DNA of 64,000 nucleotides from NCBI RefSeq assembly GCF_003259745.1, contig NZ_QLMC01000006.1, positions 148,731 to 212,730 of the forward strand. The letters are read 5' to 3'. Below the pieces are notes generated by a model. That model was not told the origin of the DNA and made no database searches. It was given only the letters and a program-made list of their open reading frames with translations. The position numbers and the translations under genes are program-made. The number at the start of each line of letters is the position of its first letter. Position 1 is the first letter of the stretch. Below, piece after piece: positions 46,408 through 55,775 of the stretch. This DNA is from Larkinella arboricola. GTDB taxonomy: Bacteria; Bacteroidota; Bacteroidia; Cytophagales; Spirosomataceae.

Positions 46408-47234
46408 CTGCACCAGTCTTTAGGTTTATAAGATGAAGACCGGTACTACATTGTATGTACGGTGGTAGCAATCCGGCTTTCCCGAACTCATCTGGACGTT
46501 TGCAGATACGCCGGATGGCGTCATAACGCTCGCCAGTTTCTGGCTGGTTTGACGATAAACCTTCCCTTGAATAGACACCTCATTTGACGTACGAAATATC
46601 GACAACCTTCCCCACTCATTCACGAATAAGATGACCGTTAAAACTGTCTGGTAAAATAGAATATATGTACTATTTAACGAGCGTGAAAAAATACCGTAAA
46701 ATCACAAATCACAGATTGGATCGCTTACATCCTTATAATACATCCGGCTCTGCTTTAAGCATCGCTTAGTAGATCTTAACGTATAGATAATAATAGCGCT
46801 AAATCGGCCTATTGTATCATTTGATACCACTTAATCACTAAATAAATCGAAGTAATAAGTTTGGCATTGTCTATGCAATAGGATGATCAAGGCTTTAGAA
46901 CAACTTAATAGCCAACCTTGCCGCCGGGACTTACGTAGCTGATTTATAGCAGATTACCTCCGAAACCCCTACTGCAAAGCACAGACTAAAATTAACGCTC
47001 ATCTTTCATGAATTACTTTTACAAAAAGGCCACCGTTAACTTTAATTTATGGCTATTTAATTCCTCTAATGTTGGCAAACACAACCTATCCATTGCCTCT
47101 AATTAGGCCCACTTCCGTGGTTTAGCCTTTACTAGTTCAGTCACTTTCTATTTCTTTTTTATCACCCTTGCCCCACTTAAATAAGTGAGGCCTGCTAGAG
47201 AACTGTCTCCACCGTAACTGTAAATTATATCATC
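46408..47234. other. Non-coding gap
   Basis: About 830 AT-rich bases. A 65-codon minus-strand frame at 46426-46623 has no signal peptide, domain or good neighbour, and I do not call it a gene. No RNA gene or repeat is evident. The promoter of the large T9SS gene should lie near the right end; no clear TAnnTTTG box was found. Confidence 0.45.
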
Positions 47235-50200
47235 ATGACTATGACTCAACGTTACCTTCTTATTTATTTTTTAAGCGTTTTTGTTTATCAAATTGCCACC
47301 GCGCAAACGGCGATCTTTAACGCCAGCCCCTCGGCTCAACCCGGCTCGGCCATCAGCCTGCAGGGACACTTCGGGGCCACGGCCAAAGCCTACCTCGCTA
47401 AAGGCACCTCCACCTCGAGCGTCACCTTGCCCATCCTGGTGCAGAGCGCCAACCAGGCCACCGTCCAGATCCCGGCCAACCTGGGCCTGGACCTCTACCA
47501 GGTCTGGATCACCGACAACGGCCAGAACAGCCCCAAAGTCTTCGTCAACCAGGCCTGGGGCATGCACTTTGACTCCCCCGAGGTGGCCCCCGAAGGTACC
47601 TTGCGCATCTTCGGACGCAACCTGCAACTGAGCACAGCCTCCCCCAAAGTACGCTTTGTGGCTGCCAACGGCACCTCCCTGGATGCCACCGTCCAGAGTG
47701 GTGACGCCTACTCGCTGACGGTGAAGGCCCCCAGCGGTTTGCAGCCCGGCAGCGTCTACAGCGTCTGGGTCACCAACGGCCTGGGCGGCTCGGTAGGCGA
47801 AACCAAAATGAGCAAGACCATCACCGCCATCAAAGCCGGCACCGACTACTTTAAGCTCAATGTGGGCTGGGCACCCAAGCTGGACTTCTACACCAATGTC
47901 TATAATGTCAAAACCGACGCCCGGCTCAGCACCAAAGCCAAGGGGGATGGCAATACCAGCGATTACAAAGCCATCCGGGATGCCATCAAGAAAGCCAATG
48001 CCGATGGGGGCGGCATCGTGTACCTGCCTGAGGGCACCTACAAGCTGGAGTTCCCCGACAACTTCGAGGGCATCCGTATGCTCGACCGGGTGGTGCTGCA
48101 GGGCGAAGGCCAGGACAAAACCATCATCAAGTTTGGCTACAACACCAACTCCGATAAAGTAGGCATTTATTGGCCAACCAATGTCAAACAGGCGGGTCTG
48201 GCTGACCTGACGCTGCTCAATGTGGACAACGATGCCAGCATCATCACCAACATGCGGGGCAAAGGCAGTGAAATGTTTCTGCAACGCATCCGCTTTGACC
48301 TGGCCAAAAGCAACTGGATCTGGCTCAATGGCAGCGACAAGCTGGTGATTGCCAACTCGACGTTTACCCACGGGGTGGACAACCAGTTCAGCTACCGGGG
48401 CCCCTTCATGCTCAATGGCAGCACCAACTTTGTCTTTGCCAACAACCACATCACCTTCGCCGTCGACGGCATCAACATCGATGATACCCACGGGGGCGTC
48501 TTTGAGAACAACAAGATCTACCGCGACGGCTCGGCCCGCTACCCCACCACGCTGGTCAATCACGTGCTGGTGATGAACTTTGCCGACAACGTGGCCGTGC
48601 TCAACAACCTCTTCAAAGTCATCAACGGACCAGCTCAGAACAGCAACGATGGCGAGACGATCATCGCCGAAGGCGGAGGCAAGACCCGCCCCGATGAAGA
48701 GACGGGCACCGTCAGCGGGGCTTCGGCCACCACCCTGCGGGATGATAGTAAGAACTGGGGTAGTGTCAAGCAAAGTCCGGTGGTAGCCATTGTAAACGGC
48801 AAGGGCATGGGCCAGTGGCGCAAGATCGTCAGCCGCAGTGGCAACACGCTGACGCTGGACCGGGCCTGGGCGGTGGTGCCGGAGGCAGGCAGCCGGTATG
48901 CCATCTTCAACTGGGGTGCCCAGAACTGGCTCATCAAGGGCAACACCATGGAAGGTAACCGACGGGGCATCACCCTATATAAGAATGCCACCACCCAGGT
49001 GGCCATTGTCGACAACACGCTGCTCAACAGCGGCTCGATTGACCTGATGCCTTCCCAGCAGATGCGGGGCAGTATGCAGACGTTGATTCCTATGTATAAC
49101 AACCAGATTGTGGGCAACAATGTCTCGAACACCGACCGCAGCAATGGCAACTTCATTGGGATTCACCCGGTGCAGCACGCCCAGGAGAAGACCTTCGGGA
49201 CGACCTCGATCGGGTTGGAGATGCGCGGCAACCGGCTGACGGCGGGAGTTCCCAATGTGGGGGCGGTGGTGGATGGGGATCCGTATCCGGAGGGGTATTT
49301 GAACTATCTGGAGTACCACCCGCCGGGCAAGTTCTATGTTGATGAGCAGATTCCCTCGGTGCTGGGCAGTATCCTGGAGAACAACACGGCTATCAACTGT
49401 GATCATGCGATCTACTTCAACAGTGGCACCTACAACACGTATGTGTGCAACACGGTGACGAGTAATGTGAAGAACCTGGTGAATGATGTGATTTTTGATA
49501 AAGTGAGCCACGGGGCGGTGCAGACGGGTTCATGCACGCCGATAGCGGCTCAGCTGACGGCGGATGCAGGAGCGGACCGAACGCTGGTGCTGCCCACCAA
49601 CAGTGTGGTGCTCAACGGGGTGGCCACCAGCAGTCCGGCCGGTAACATTGCCAGTGTGTTGTGGGTAAAGGTATCGGGTCCCAACCCGGCCATCTCAGGA
49701 CAGAGCACCTTGAATCTGTCGCTGAGCAAGATGCCGGTGGGTACTTATGTGTTCCGGCTGACGGTGAAGGATAAACAGAACCGGCAGGTGACCGATGAAG
49801 TAACGATTGTGGTATCCTCATCGACCTCATCATCTTCGTCGCCAGTGATCAATCAGGCTCCGATCATAGCAAATGCTTTAATAGATCAGCGTGCTACAGT
49901 TGGCAATAACTTCACGTATGTTGTTGATGCAGGCAGCTTTACTGATTCCAACGGGGATGCACTTACTTACAGTGCTACGCTGGAAGATAACACAGCTCTG
50001 CCTTCCTGGTTAACATTCGACGCCAACACCCGCAGCTTCAGAGGCACACCGCCGAGTGGCAGTCCTTCCAGCATCACGGTTAAGGTGACAGCTAATGATG
50101 GCAAGGGCGGCAGTGTCAGTGATAGTTTTGTAATTTCTATTAGTGTTATTAATACAGCACCCGTACTGGATTCAATTGGTGATAAGTCGATCATCCTGGG

Positions 50201-51080
50201 GCAAAACCTGAGCTTTACCGCACGAGCTACCGACAATGATGTGCCAACGCAAAGCCTGACCTATCAAGTATCGGGCGGTAGTTCGGCGAGCCTGAACGCC
50301 AGCACCGGTGCCTTTACCTGGACGCCCACGACCAGCGGCACGTTTAGCTTTACCGTTAAAGTGACTGATAATGGTTCACCCGCACTGTCGGACGAAGAAG
50401 TGATCACCGTAACTGTTAATCCGGCACCCACTCAGCAAACGGTGGTTAGTTTCAGCTTGATGAATGCGGACACAGAGCAGGAGATTCAGGTGCTTAAAGA
50501 GGGAGACGTTCTGAATCTGGCCATGCTTCCTACTTCCAATCTGAACATTCGGGCTAATACAAATTCTACGGTAGGCTCGGTGAAAATGGTGTTGAGTGGC
50601 CGACAAAGCCGTACGCAAACCGACAATGGAGCGCCCTATGCCTTGTTTGGAGATAAAAGCGGAAATTACAATAGCTGGACGCCGGCAACGGGTTCCTACG
50701 CGCTGACCGCTACTCCTTACAGCAGTTCGGCAGCGAGTGGTGACGCAGGCACCCCGTTGACCCTAAACTTTACGGTGATCAACCAGGCCGCAAAGGCTCG
50801 ATTAGCAGACGCTGAATCCGCGGATCTTCAGGTGGTCGTTCTGGGAAATCCGATTTCTCAAAATGAAGTTCGGTTTGATGTGCGCGGAGCTGCTGGTCAG
50901 CCGGTACAGGTACAGGTTGTGAACATGAAGGGCCAGATTGTCAATGAGCAACAAATTCAGCAGGCCAGCGGACAAGAACAACACGCTTTGTCTGTAGCAG
51001 GGCAGGCAGTCGGTACGTTCCTGTTGCGGGTGAGTACCCCAACGCAGAGCCAGACGGTGAAAGTGCTGAAAATCCAGTAA
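47235..51080 (+). CDS. Large T9SS-secreted beta-helix protein with Ig-like domains
   Basis: A 1281-residue secreted protein. A signal peptide (about 1-23) is followed by two IPT/TIG-like sandwiches (about 25-195), a pectate-lyase-like right-handed beta-helix (about 230-770; DYKAIRDAIKKANADGGGIV and YLPEGTYKLEF open it), a PKD/REJ-like domain (about 775-862), a Ser-rich linker, two cadherin/He_PIG domains (about 880-1065; PSWLTFDANTRSFRGTPP and SLTYQVSGG), a further beta domain, and a type IX sorting domain at the end (VVNMKGQIVNEQQI, then GTFLLRVSTPTQSQTVKVLK). It probably binds or cleaves a polyuronide or related polysaccharide at the cell surface. No catalytic site could be fixed by eye. 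Base composition changes sharply inside the gene near the Ser linker. Confidence 0.88.
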   Translation: MTMTQRYLLIYFLSVFVYQIATAQTAIFNASPSAQPGSAISLQGHFGATAKAYLAKGTSTSSVTLPILVQSANQATVQIPANLGLDLYQVWITDNGQNSPKVFVNQAWGMHFDSPEVAPEGTLRIFGRNLQLSTASPKVRFVAANGTSLDATVQSGDAYSLTVKAPSGLQPGSVYSVWVTNGLGGSVGETKMSKTITAIKAGTDYFKLNVGWAPKLDFYTNVYNVKTDARLSTKAKGDGNTSDYKAIRDAIKKANADGGGIVYLPEGTYKLEFPDNFEGIRMLDRVVLQGEGQDKTIIKFGYNTNSDKVGIYWPTNVKQAGLADLTLLNVDNDASIITNMRGKGSEMFLQRIRFDLAKSNWIWLNGSDKLVIANSTFTHGVDNQFSYRGPFMLNGSTNFVFANNHITFAVDGINIDDTHGGVFENNKIYRDGSARYPTTLVNHVLVMNFADNVAVLNNLFKVINGPAQNSNDGETIIAEGGGKTRPDEETGTVSGASATTLRDDSKNWGSVKQSPVVAIVNGKGMGQWRKIVSRSGNTLTLDRAWAVVPEAGSRYAIFNWGAQNWLIKGNTMEGNRRGITLYKNATTQVAIVDNTLLNSGSIDLMPSQQMRGSMQTLIPMYNNQIVGNNVSNTDRSNGNFIGIHPVQHAQEKTFGTTSIGLEMRGNRLTAGVPNVGAVVDGDPYPEGYLNYLEYHPPGKFYVDEQIPSVLGSILENNTAINCDHAIYFNSGTYNTYVCNTVTSNVKNLVNDVIFDKVSHGAVQTGSCTPIAAQLTADAGADRTLVLPTNSVVLNGVATSSPAGNIASVLWVKVSGPNPAISGQSTLNLSLSKMPVGTYVFRLTVKDKQNRQVTDEVTIVVSSSTSSSSSPVINQAPIIANALIDQRATVGNNFTYVVDAGSFTDSNGDALTYSATLEDNTALPSWLTFDANTRSFRGTPPSGSPSSITVKVTANDGKGGSVSDSFVISISVINTAPVLDSIGDKSIILGQNLSFTARATDNDVPTQSLTYQVSGGSSASLNASTGAFTWTPTTSGTFSFTVKVTDNGSPALSDEEVITVTVNPAPTQQTVVSFSLMNADTEQEIQVLKEGDVLNLAMLPTSNLNIRANTNSTVGSVKMVLSGRQSRTQTDNGAPYALFGDKSGNYNSWTPATGSYALTATPYSSSAASGDAGTPLTLNFTVINQAAKARLADAESADLQVVVLGNPISQNEVRFDVRGAAGQPVQVQVVNMKGQIVNEQQIQQASGQEQHALSVAGQAVGTFLLRVSTPTQSQTVKVLKIQ

Positions 51081-51103
51081 GAAGTATTTAATTTTACTAT
51101 TCC

Positions 51104-51143
51104 GGTCCAGACAGGCATTCCAGCTTGTCTGGACCGTCTTTTT
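51104..51143 (+). terminator. Rho-independent terminator after the T9SS gene
   Basis: CGGTCCAGACA and TGTCTGGACCG form an 11-bp perfect stem with an 11-base loop, followed by TCTTTTTG, 23 bases after the stop codon. Confidence 0.85.
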
Positions 51144-51274
51144 GTTACGTCAACATTTAACAGTAGCAACAGTATTTTGTCTCTACTTTGTTTAACTATC
51201 ATTAAACAAACTTGCTAATTTTCCGTTATTTTGTCGCAGGGCAATTAGGCATATTGCTCAAGCCCGTACGGAAC

Positions 51275-51481
51275 ATGACTAACATTTCTCAACCAGTTAG
51301 CGATTTACTTAAACAAATCCAGAAAGTTGAAATCGCCATTAGCCAGATAAACCATACAACCATTTTTCCATCCGAATTCTGCATCCTTGATACGCTACAG
51401 GCTAAAAGAAAACAACTTGAGGAGCTAAAAAAACGCCGGACCACCTTCCATACTACCCTCCAGCATCTACAAGTTAATTAG
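51275..51481 (+). CDS. Small coiled-coil hypothetical protein
   Basis: A 68-residue protein starting at ATG 51275 (MTNISQPVSDLL). It is mostly helical, with heptad-like Leu/Ile spacing in LLKQIQKVEIAISQI and TLQAKRKQLEELKKRR. There is no signal peptide or membrane segment. I do not recognise a family. An in-frame upstream TTG would add 21 residues of poor quality. It is a single gene between a terminator and a non-coding gap. Confidence 0.5.
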   Translation: MTNISQPVSDLLKQIQKVEIAISQINHTTIFPSEFCILDTLQAKRKQLEELKKRRTTFHTTLQHLQVN

Positions 51482-51732
51482 TAAAAACGGTTTTGTCGGG
51501 CGGTCTGATTGGCCATTTACTTATTATCTGCTCTGTAAACAAGACTCGTTAAGTCCTGATAAATAAATACTTATCATTGGCAAACCAATCCATAGTACGT
51601 AGCTGCTTCCTTTTTATATTGAATATCCGGAAGAAGAAAGAAGCTCACACTCGTTTTAGTTAAAGGAGCTTGTGGATCACATGGTTTTGTTAACATACAA
51701 AACCGTTCACTTTTCTCATCAATACGCTATCT

Positions 51733-52164
51733 ATGGAAACAGAAAGTCATTTAGAGCGGTTTATAAACGCTCAGCAAACCGATTACTTCCGGGCCCTGAC
51801 TGAAATCAGAAACGGACGTAAAGAAAGCCACTGGATGTGGTATATCTTTCCACAGATCAGGGGGCTGGGTTTCAGTGAAACGGCTCGATTTTACGCCATC
51901 CATGATTTGAAGGAAGCGGGTGACTATCTGGCGCACCCGGTTCTGGGTAAACGGCTGATTGAAATTTCCAGCGCGCTGCTGGCAATTGAGGGAAAAACCG
52001 CTCACCAGATTCTGGGCAGTCCCGATGATCTGAAACTGCGGTCGAGCATGACCTTATTCAGTTTACTTGAAAATACCGACCCGGTTTTTCAGGCGGTTCT
52101 GGATAAATTCTTTAACGGCTTACCCGACCAGCGAACCGTTGAACTGGCTGGAGCAACTAAATAA
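51733..52164 (+). CDS. DUF1810-family protein
   Basis: A 143-residue cytoplasmic protein. The family signature is clear: LERFINAQQTDYFRALTEIRNGRKESHWMW, split as LERFINAQQ, ALTEIRNGRKESHWMWYIFP and QIRGLGFSETARFYAI, then HPVLGKRLIEISSALL and the KLRSSMTLFS block. DUF1810 proteins have no settled function; a calpastatin-like fold and nucleotide-related roles have been proposed. It ends 58 bases before the exonuclease III gene, so the two may share a transcript, but no overlap or shared promoter proves it. Confidence 0.88.
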   Translation: METESHLERFINAQQTDYFRALTEIRNGRKESHWMWYIFPQIRGLGFSETARFYAIHDLKEAGDYLAHPVLGKRLIEISSALLAIEGKTAHQILGSPDDLKLRSSMTLFSLLENTDPVFQAVLDKFFNGLPDQRTVELAGATK

Positions 52165-52222
52165 TACCGTATCGAAGGGGGAGGGTAGCCGTCCGGATAG
52201 GTCAGAACCGTAATCGATCTTT

Positions 52223-52999
52223 ATGAAAATCGCTACGTACAATGTAAATGGGATTAACAGCCGCTTGCCCGTGCTGCTGCGTTGGCTGGCGGAAACGGCG
52301 CCTGATATTGTATGCTTACAGGAGTTGAAAGCGCCCCAGGAAAAATTTCCGGAGCAAGCCTTGCAGGATGCCGGTTATACGGCTTTATGGCAGGGACAAA
52401 AAAGCTGGAATGGGGTAGCCATTCTAAGCCGAGATCCCGCGATTCAGGAGGTCTGCCGATCGCTTCCGGGGGATGCTGAAGATCTGCAAAGCCGTTATCT
52501 GGAAGCCCGGGTTCAGGGTTTACGGGTAGGATGCCTTTATCTGCCGAATGGAAATCCGGCGCCGGGCCCCAAATTTGACTACAAACTATCGTGGTTGGAA
52601 CGCTTTCAAGCCTACGCAGCCGACCTGCTGAAAACCCAGGTACCGGTTATCTTAGCCGGTGATTATAACATCATTCCTACGGAAGCGGATGTGTACAAAC
52701 CTGAGCGGTGGCTGGACGATGCGCTGTTCAGGCCCGAAAGCAGAACGGCTTTTCAAACACTGCTTGCCCAAGGCTGGACCGATGCCCTGCGAAAGCTGTA
52801 TCCGCAGCAGCGGCTGTATACCTATTGGGATTACTTCCGCAATGCCTACAGCCGCAATGCCGGTTTGCGGATCGATCATTTGTTGCTCAGTCCCCCGCTG
52901 GTCAGTCGGCTAATTGCGGGTGGGGTAGACCACCCGGTTCGTGGCTGGGAAAAAACAAGTGATCACGCACCCGCCTGGATTGAACTGGCTGACGTTTGA
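52223..52999 (+). CDS. xth: Exodeoxyribonuclease III (AP endonuclease)
   Basis: A 258-residue EEP-fold nuclease that nicks DNA at abasic sites and trims 3' ends. Catalytic residues are all in place: Asn7 (YNVNG), Glu34 (LQELK), Asp147 and Asn149 (AGDYNI), Asp218 (RIDH), and Asp247/His248 (TSDHAP). Length and layout are those of XthA-type enzymes. It works in base-excision repair in the cytoplasm. The frame is uninterrupted, and the start is the first ATG beginning the core strand MKIATYNV. Confidence 0.95.
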   Translation: MKIATYNVNGINSRLPVLLRWLAETAPDIVCLQELKAPQEKFPEQALQDAGYTALWQGQKSWNGVAILSRDPAIQEVCRSLPGDAEDLQSRYLEARVQGLRVGCLYLPNGNPAPGPKFDYKLSWLERFQAYAADLLKTQVPVILAGDYNIIPTEADVYKPERWLDDALFRPESRTAFQTLLAQGWTDALRKLYPQQRLYTYWDYFRNAYSRNAGLRIDHLLLSPPLVSRLIAGGVDHPVRGWEKTSDHAPAWIELADV

Positions 53000-53029
53000 G
53001 GTGTTGCTATCGGTTTAACGCAGGAAGCT

Positions 53030-53260
53030 CTATTTGATCCAGATAGGGAGTGAGCCGTTCCACGCGCGTAAAGGAGCAGATGCAAGTACCTTTCCCGTTT
53101 CTTTGTCGTGGCACATCTCCGCGAAGAAGTCATTAAAACTGTAAAGATGACGAACACGGCAAAAATCCTCCCGAACGGCGAGTGGTACACCCCATAATTT
53201 TAAAGCGCCCTGTCGGATAAATAAAGGTTTATTATCATACTCTTCACGCGCGACTTGCAT
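53030..53260 (-). CDS. Small hypothetical protein, possibly frameshifted at its end
   Basis: A 76-residue minus-strand frame (MQVAREEYDNKPLFIRQGAL and onward) with a protein-like mix of aromatic and charged residues and codon use like nearby genes. I do not know the family. It ends in GSLPIWIK just after an Ala-Trp step. A shift of one base near 53062 would instead continue as VERLTPYLDQIELPALNR to a stop at 53007, a more helix-like C-terminus. This may mark a frameshift, a sequencing error or chance. No domain supports either version. Confidence 0.4.
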   Translation of the reverse strand: MQVAREEYDNKPLFIRQGALKLWGVPLAVREDFCRVRHLYSFNDFFAEMCHDKETGKVLASAPLRAWNGSLPIWIK

Positions 53261-53498
53261 ACCGGGAAAGTAGATTAAAGGGTTTATTCAGGTTGCAGGA
53301 CGATTTGGAAAGTGGCGTGCAAAACTAACGAAGAGCGAATGGCTTTGTTATAAAGTTGCGCTTCTATTTCTCAGCGAGTTTATCAATCGTGGGCATACTA
53401 CACTGAGTTTCACTACGCATCCGGGATTACTAAAATTCTGGCCCGATTTATGCATCCTCTTATAGTATTGCGTGATAACCACCGTTTCTTATACTGAT

Positions 53499-53524
53499 CC
53501 GGGCCATACTAGGCCCGGTTTTTT
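53499..53524 (+). terminator. Hairpin with T-run (terminator-like)
   Basis: CCGGGCC-ATACTA-GGCCCGG (7-bp stem, 6-base loop) followed by six T. It stands in a gap with no gene before it on the plus strand since 52999. It could end a small RNA, but no -7 box was found upstream. Its 20-base core is the exact reverse complement of the core of the hairpin at 53773. Confidence 0.65.
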
Positions 53525-53563
53525 AATGTAACTACGTAATAATTTGATACTTGAGAAAAAAGC

Positions 53564-53802
53564 TTGCAATTAGTTAAGTTACATATGTATCTTTAGGAGT
53601 TAGTAAGTATCTATCGTACTATGAAGTACAATACTACCCTTTTTTTGTCCTCCCGGGTCCGGGCCACCAGTAACTTGTTTTTTTTCCATCCCAGTAATAC
53701 TTTGAGGGGAGGTAGGTGTATCTATAGATGCGGATAAAACCAATTCGTTACAACTACCATCTACTCGCTTTGATCCGGGCCTAGTATGGCCCGGATTTTT
53801 TT
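53564..53802 (+). ncRNA. Candidate small RNA of about 200 nt
   Basis: TTG at 53564-53566 and TATCTTTA at 53588-53595 (spacing 21) look like a Bacteroidota promoter with one mismatch in TAnnTTTG. A strong terminator lies at 53773-53802 and no open frame of note lies between, so a transcript from about 53602 to 53800 is plausible. The inner sequence holds two T-runs (53636 and 53679) that may weaken the case. This is inferred from promoter and terminator only; no known RNA family was recognised. Confidence 0.35.
53773..53802 (+). terminator. Rho-independent terminator in the 53-kb gap
   Basis: ATCCGGGCC-TAGTAT-GGCCCGGAT, a perfect 9-bp stem with a 6-base loop, followed by seven T. It is an ideal intrinsic terminator in a region without plus-strand genes. 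Confidence 0.8.
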
Positions 53803-54226
53803 ACTTCTTCTAATCTATTTCCGACTGCCCACTTGAGAAGATGTCGTTCCGCAAAAAAACGTTTTAGGTAAGCCAACCCGTTTATAGGGTCAAAATAATA
53901 AAGCTTGGGCACTTTACGTAAGACGCTCTACAAAAGCCGTTTAAGCCTATAAATAACAATACGGACATATATTAATATAGAAAACAAGTTTCATTTTTTG
54001 TTGACTATCCGGAACTTGTTAGTAACTTACAGCGTAGTTAGTACATTCCCTCGGCAACGGCTGCCGTTGACCGTCTTTCATCTTTTAACTTCGCCCCGAG
54101 TACCGTCTGCGAAAATCGCATGATGACCGTCGTTTTTTAAACCTGCCACTTCATTGTAGCACGTGTAAGTTAAACCTCATTTCCTTTTTCTGCTTTCGCC
54201 CGATGATCGCAGCGATCGGTTTATAA
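53803..54226. other. Non-coding gap before the HxlR gene
   Basis: About 420 AT-rich bases with no supported gene. The right part presumably carries the promoter of the HxlR/desaturase unit. I found no clear repeat or RNA structure. Confidence 0.45.
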
Positions 54227-54592
54227 ATGAACGCCCATCCGATGATGTTAAAGGACCGAAGCGCCCAACCAACCGATGCCGAGTATGCCCTCATCCGCAA
54301 AGCTCTGGAAATTATTTCCGGCAAATGGCGTCTATACCTTATCCTGCTCCTGGGTGAGCATACCCTGCGTTACAGTGAACTCCGCCAGCGACTGCCCGCT
54401 GTCAGTGAGAAAGTACTCGCCGGTGAATTAAAAGCCCTGGTCTTGCTGGGAGTTATAAGACGAGATGTTTTCGCCGAAATGCCTTTGCGGGTGGAATATA
54501 CATTAACCCAAAAAGGCCGATTAGCCTTACCGATCCTGCAACAGATGCCGCAAATCGGTCGAATCTTTAACGAATGTTTTGATGCAACTTAA
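54227..54592 (+). CDS. HxlR-family winged-helix regulator
   Basis: A 121-residue regulator. The HxlR signature is clear: ALEIISGKWRLYLILLLGEHTLRY split as EIISGKWRLYLILLL and LRYSELRQRLPAVSEKVLAGEL, then the wing VIRRDVFAEMPLRVEYTLTQKG. It lacks the N-terminal Cys used by redox-sensing members (no Cys before residue 117). Its end overlaps the fatty-acid desaturase gene by 11 bases, so the two are co-translated. Control of membrane-lipid desaturation is the natural inference. Confidence 0.9.
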   Translation: MNAHPMMLKDRSAQPTDAEYALIRKALEIISGKWRLYLILLLGEHTLRYSELRQRLPAVSEKVLAGELKALVLLGVIRRDVFAEMPLRVEYTLTQKGRLALPILQQMPQIGRIFNECFDAT

Positions 54593-55673
54593 ATTCACCA
54601 ACGCCAGTCGATCCCAATTCTTTGTTACCGTACGACAGCGAGTCGACGCTTATTTTAAGGAAAACAAGCTTTCTCCCCACGCCAACAGGGCGATGTGGAC
54701 CAAAGCCAGCTTCTTTTTAGGAGGTTATCTGCTGCTTTATGGCTTGATATTATCCAACCAGTTTGGTCCCTGGACCATGCTGATTATGGCGATTGGACTG
54801 GGTTTATTTGCCGCTTTCATTGGCTTTAATGTATCGCACGACGCCATACACGGTGCATTTTCCTCCCGAAGCTGGGTAAATCGGCTGTTGGGGAGTAGTT
54901 TTTATTTAATTGGTGCCAATCCGTACGTCTGGAAAATTTCGCACAATGTAGTCCACCATACCTACACCAACATTCCGGGCCACGATGAAGATATTGAGAT
55001 TGCGCCGGGCCTGATTCGGGTAGACCTTGATGAGCCCTCCCGGCCCTGGCAACGTTTTCAACACTGGTATGCTTTTCCGCTGTATTCACTGGCTTCGCTC
55101 TCGTGGGTTTTTCGGAAGGACTTCCTGAAATTTTTCTCTGGAAAAATCGGCCAGCATGACAATTCGAAGCACCCTTTCAAGGAATATTTTATTCTGTTTG
55201 GGACCAAGGCTGCTTACTATTTCTTTTTTCTGGTGCTGCCCTACCTCGTGCTGGATTTAAATGGCTGGCAATTAGCGTTTGGTTTTGTGATCATGCACCT
55301 GATCGAGGGGCTGGTTCTGGGGCTGGTCTTTCAATTAGCCCACGTAGTGGAAGGCACGAGCTTTCCGGTTCCCATCAAGGGGGTAGGTATTGAGGAATCC
55401 TGGGCGGTTCACCAGTTGCGCACAACGGCTAATTTTGCCCCCCGCTCGGCGGTAGCGGCCTTTTTCTGCGGAGGACTCAACCGCCAGATCGAACACCATT
55501 TGTTTCCTAAAATCTGCCACATTCATTATCCGGCGATTACGGAGATTGTGAAGCAAACCGCCCAGGACTTTGATTTGCCTTATCTGGAAAACCAGTCGTT
55601 TTTCTCAGCCTTGCATTCGCATTACCGGCTGCTGAAAAAATTAGGTCAGCCGTCCGATGCGTCGGTTGCGTAG
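54582..55673 (+). CDS. Acyl-lipid fatty-acid desaturase
   Basis: A 363-residue di-iron membrane desaturase. The three His boxes are present: HDAIHG (near 86), HNVVHH (near 121) and QIEHH (near 302), the last of the front-end / delta-6-like type with Gln. Four to six hydrophobic segments surround them. There is no fused cytochrome b5 domain. It introduces a double bond into a membrane lipid acyl chain using O2 and an external electron donor. It starts within the HxlR gene at ATG 54582; a TTG three bases earlier is less likely. Confidence 0.92.
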   Translation: MQLKFTNASRSQFFVTVRQRVDAYFKENKLSPHANRAMWTKASFFLGGYLLLYGLILSNQFGPWTMLIMAIGLGLFAAFIGFNVSHDAIHGAFSSRSWVNRLLGSSFYLIGANPYVWKISHNVVHHTYTNIPGHDEDIEIAPGLIRVDLDEPSRPWQRFQHWYAFPLYSLASLSWVFRKDFLKFFSGKIGQHDNSKHPFKEYFILFGTKAAYYFFFLVLPYLVLDLNGWQLAFGFVIMHLIEGLVLGLVFQLAHVVEGTSFPVPIKGVGIEESWAVHQLRTTANFAPRSAVAAFFCGGLNRQIEHHLFPKICHIHYPAITEIVKQTAQDFDLPYLENQSFFSALHSHYRLLKKLGQPSDASVA

Positions 55674-55775
55674 TAAAAACTAGGGCATTTTTGCACTGGA
55701 TTACTCAATATGTTGTTATTACTATAGACACCCTATCAACAGCGTGTCGGGAGTTATGATTAAAAAAGCTATAAC

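Noticed and set aside
46426-46623. 65-codon minus-strand frame
   Set aside because: No recognisable feature and it abuts a terminator of the other strand; weak evidence for a gene.
47271-48773. 500-codon open frame on the minus strand
   Set aside because: It lies wholly antisense to the beta-helix gene and has a Val/Gly/Asp-rich composition that follows from that gene's strong GC3 bias; no domain, and the plus frame is clearly real.
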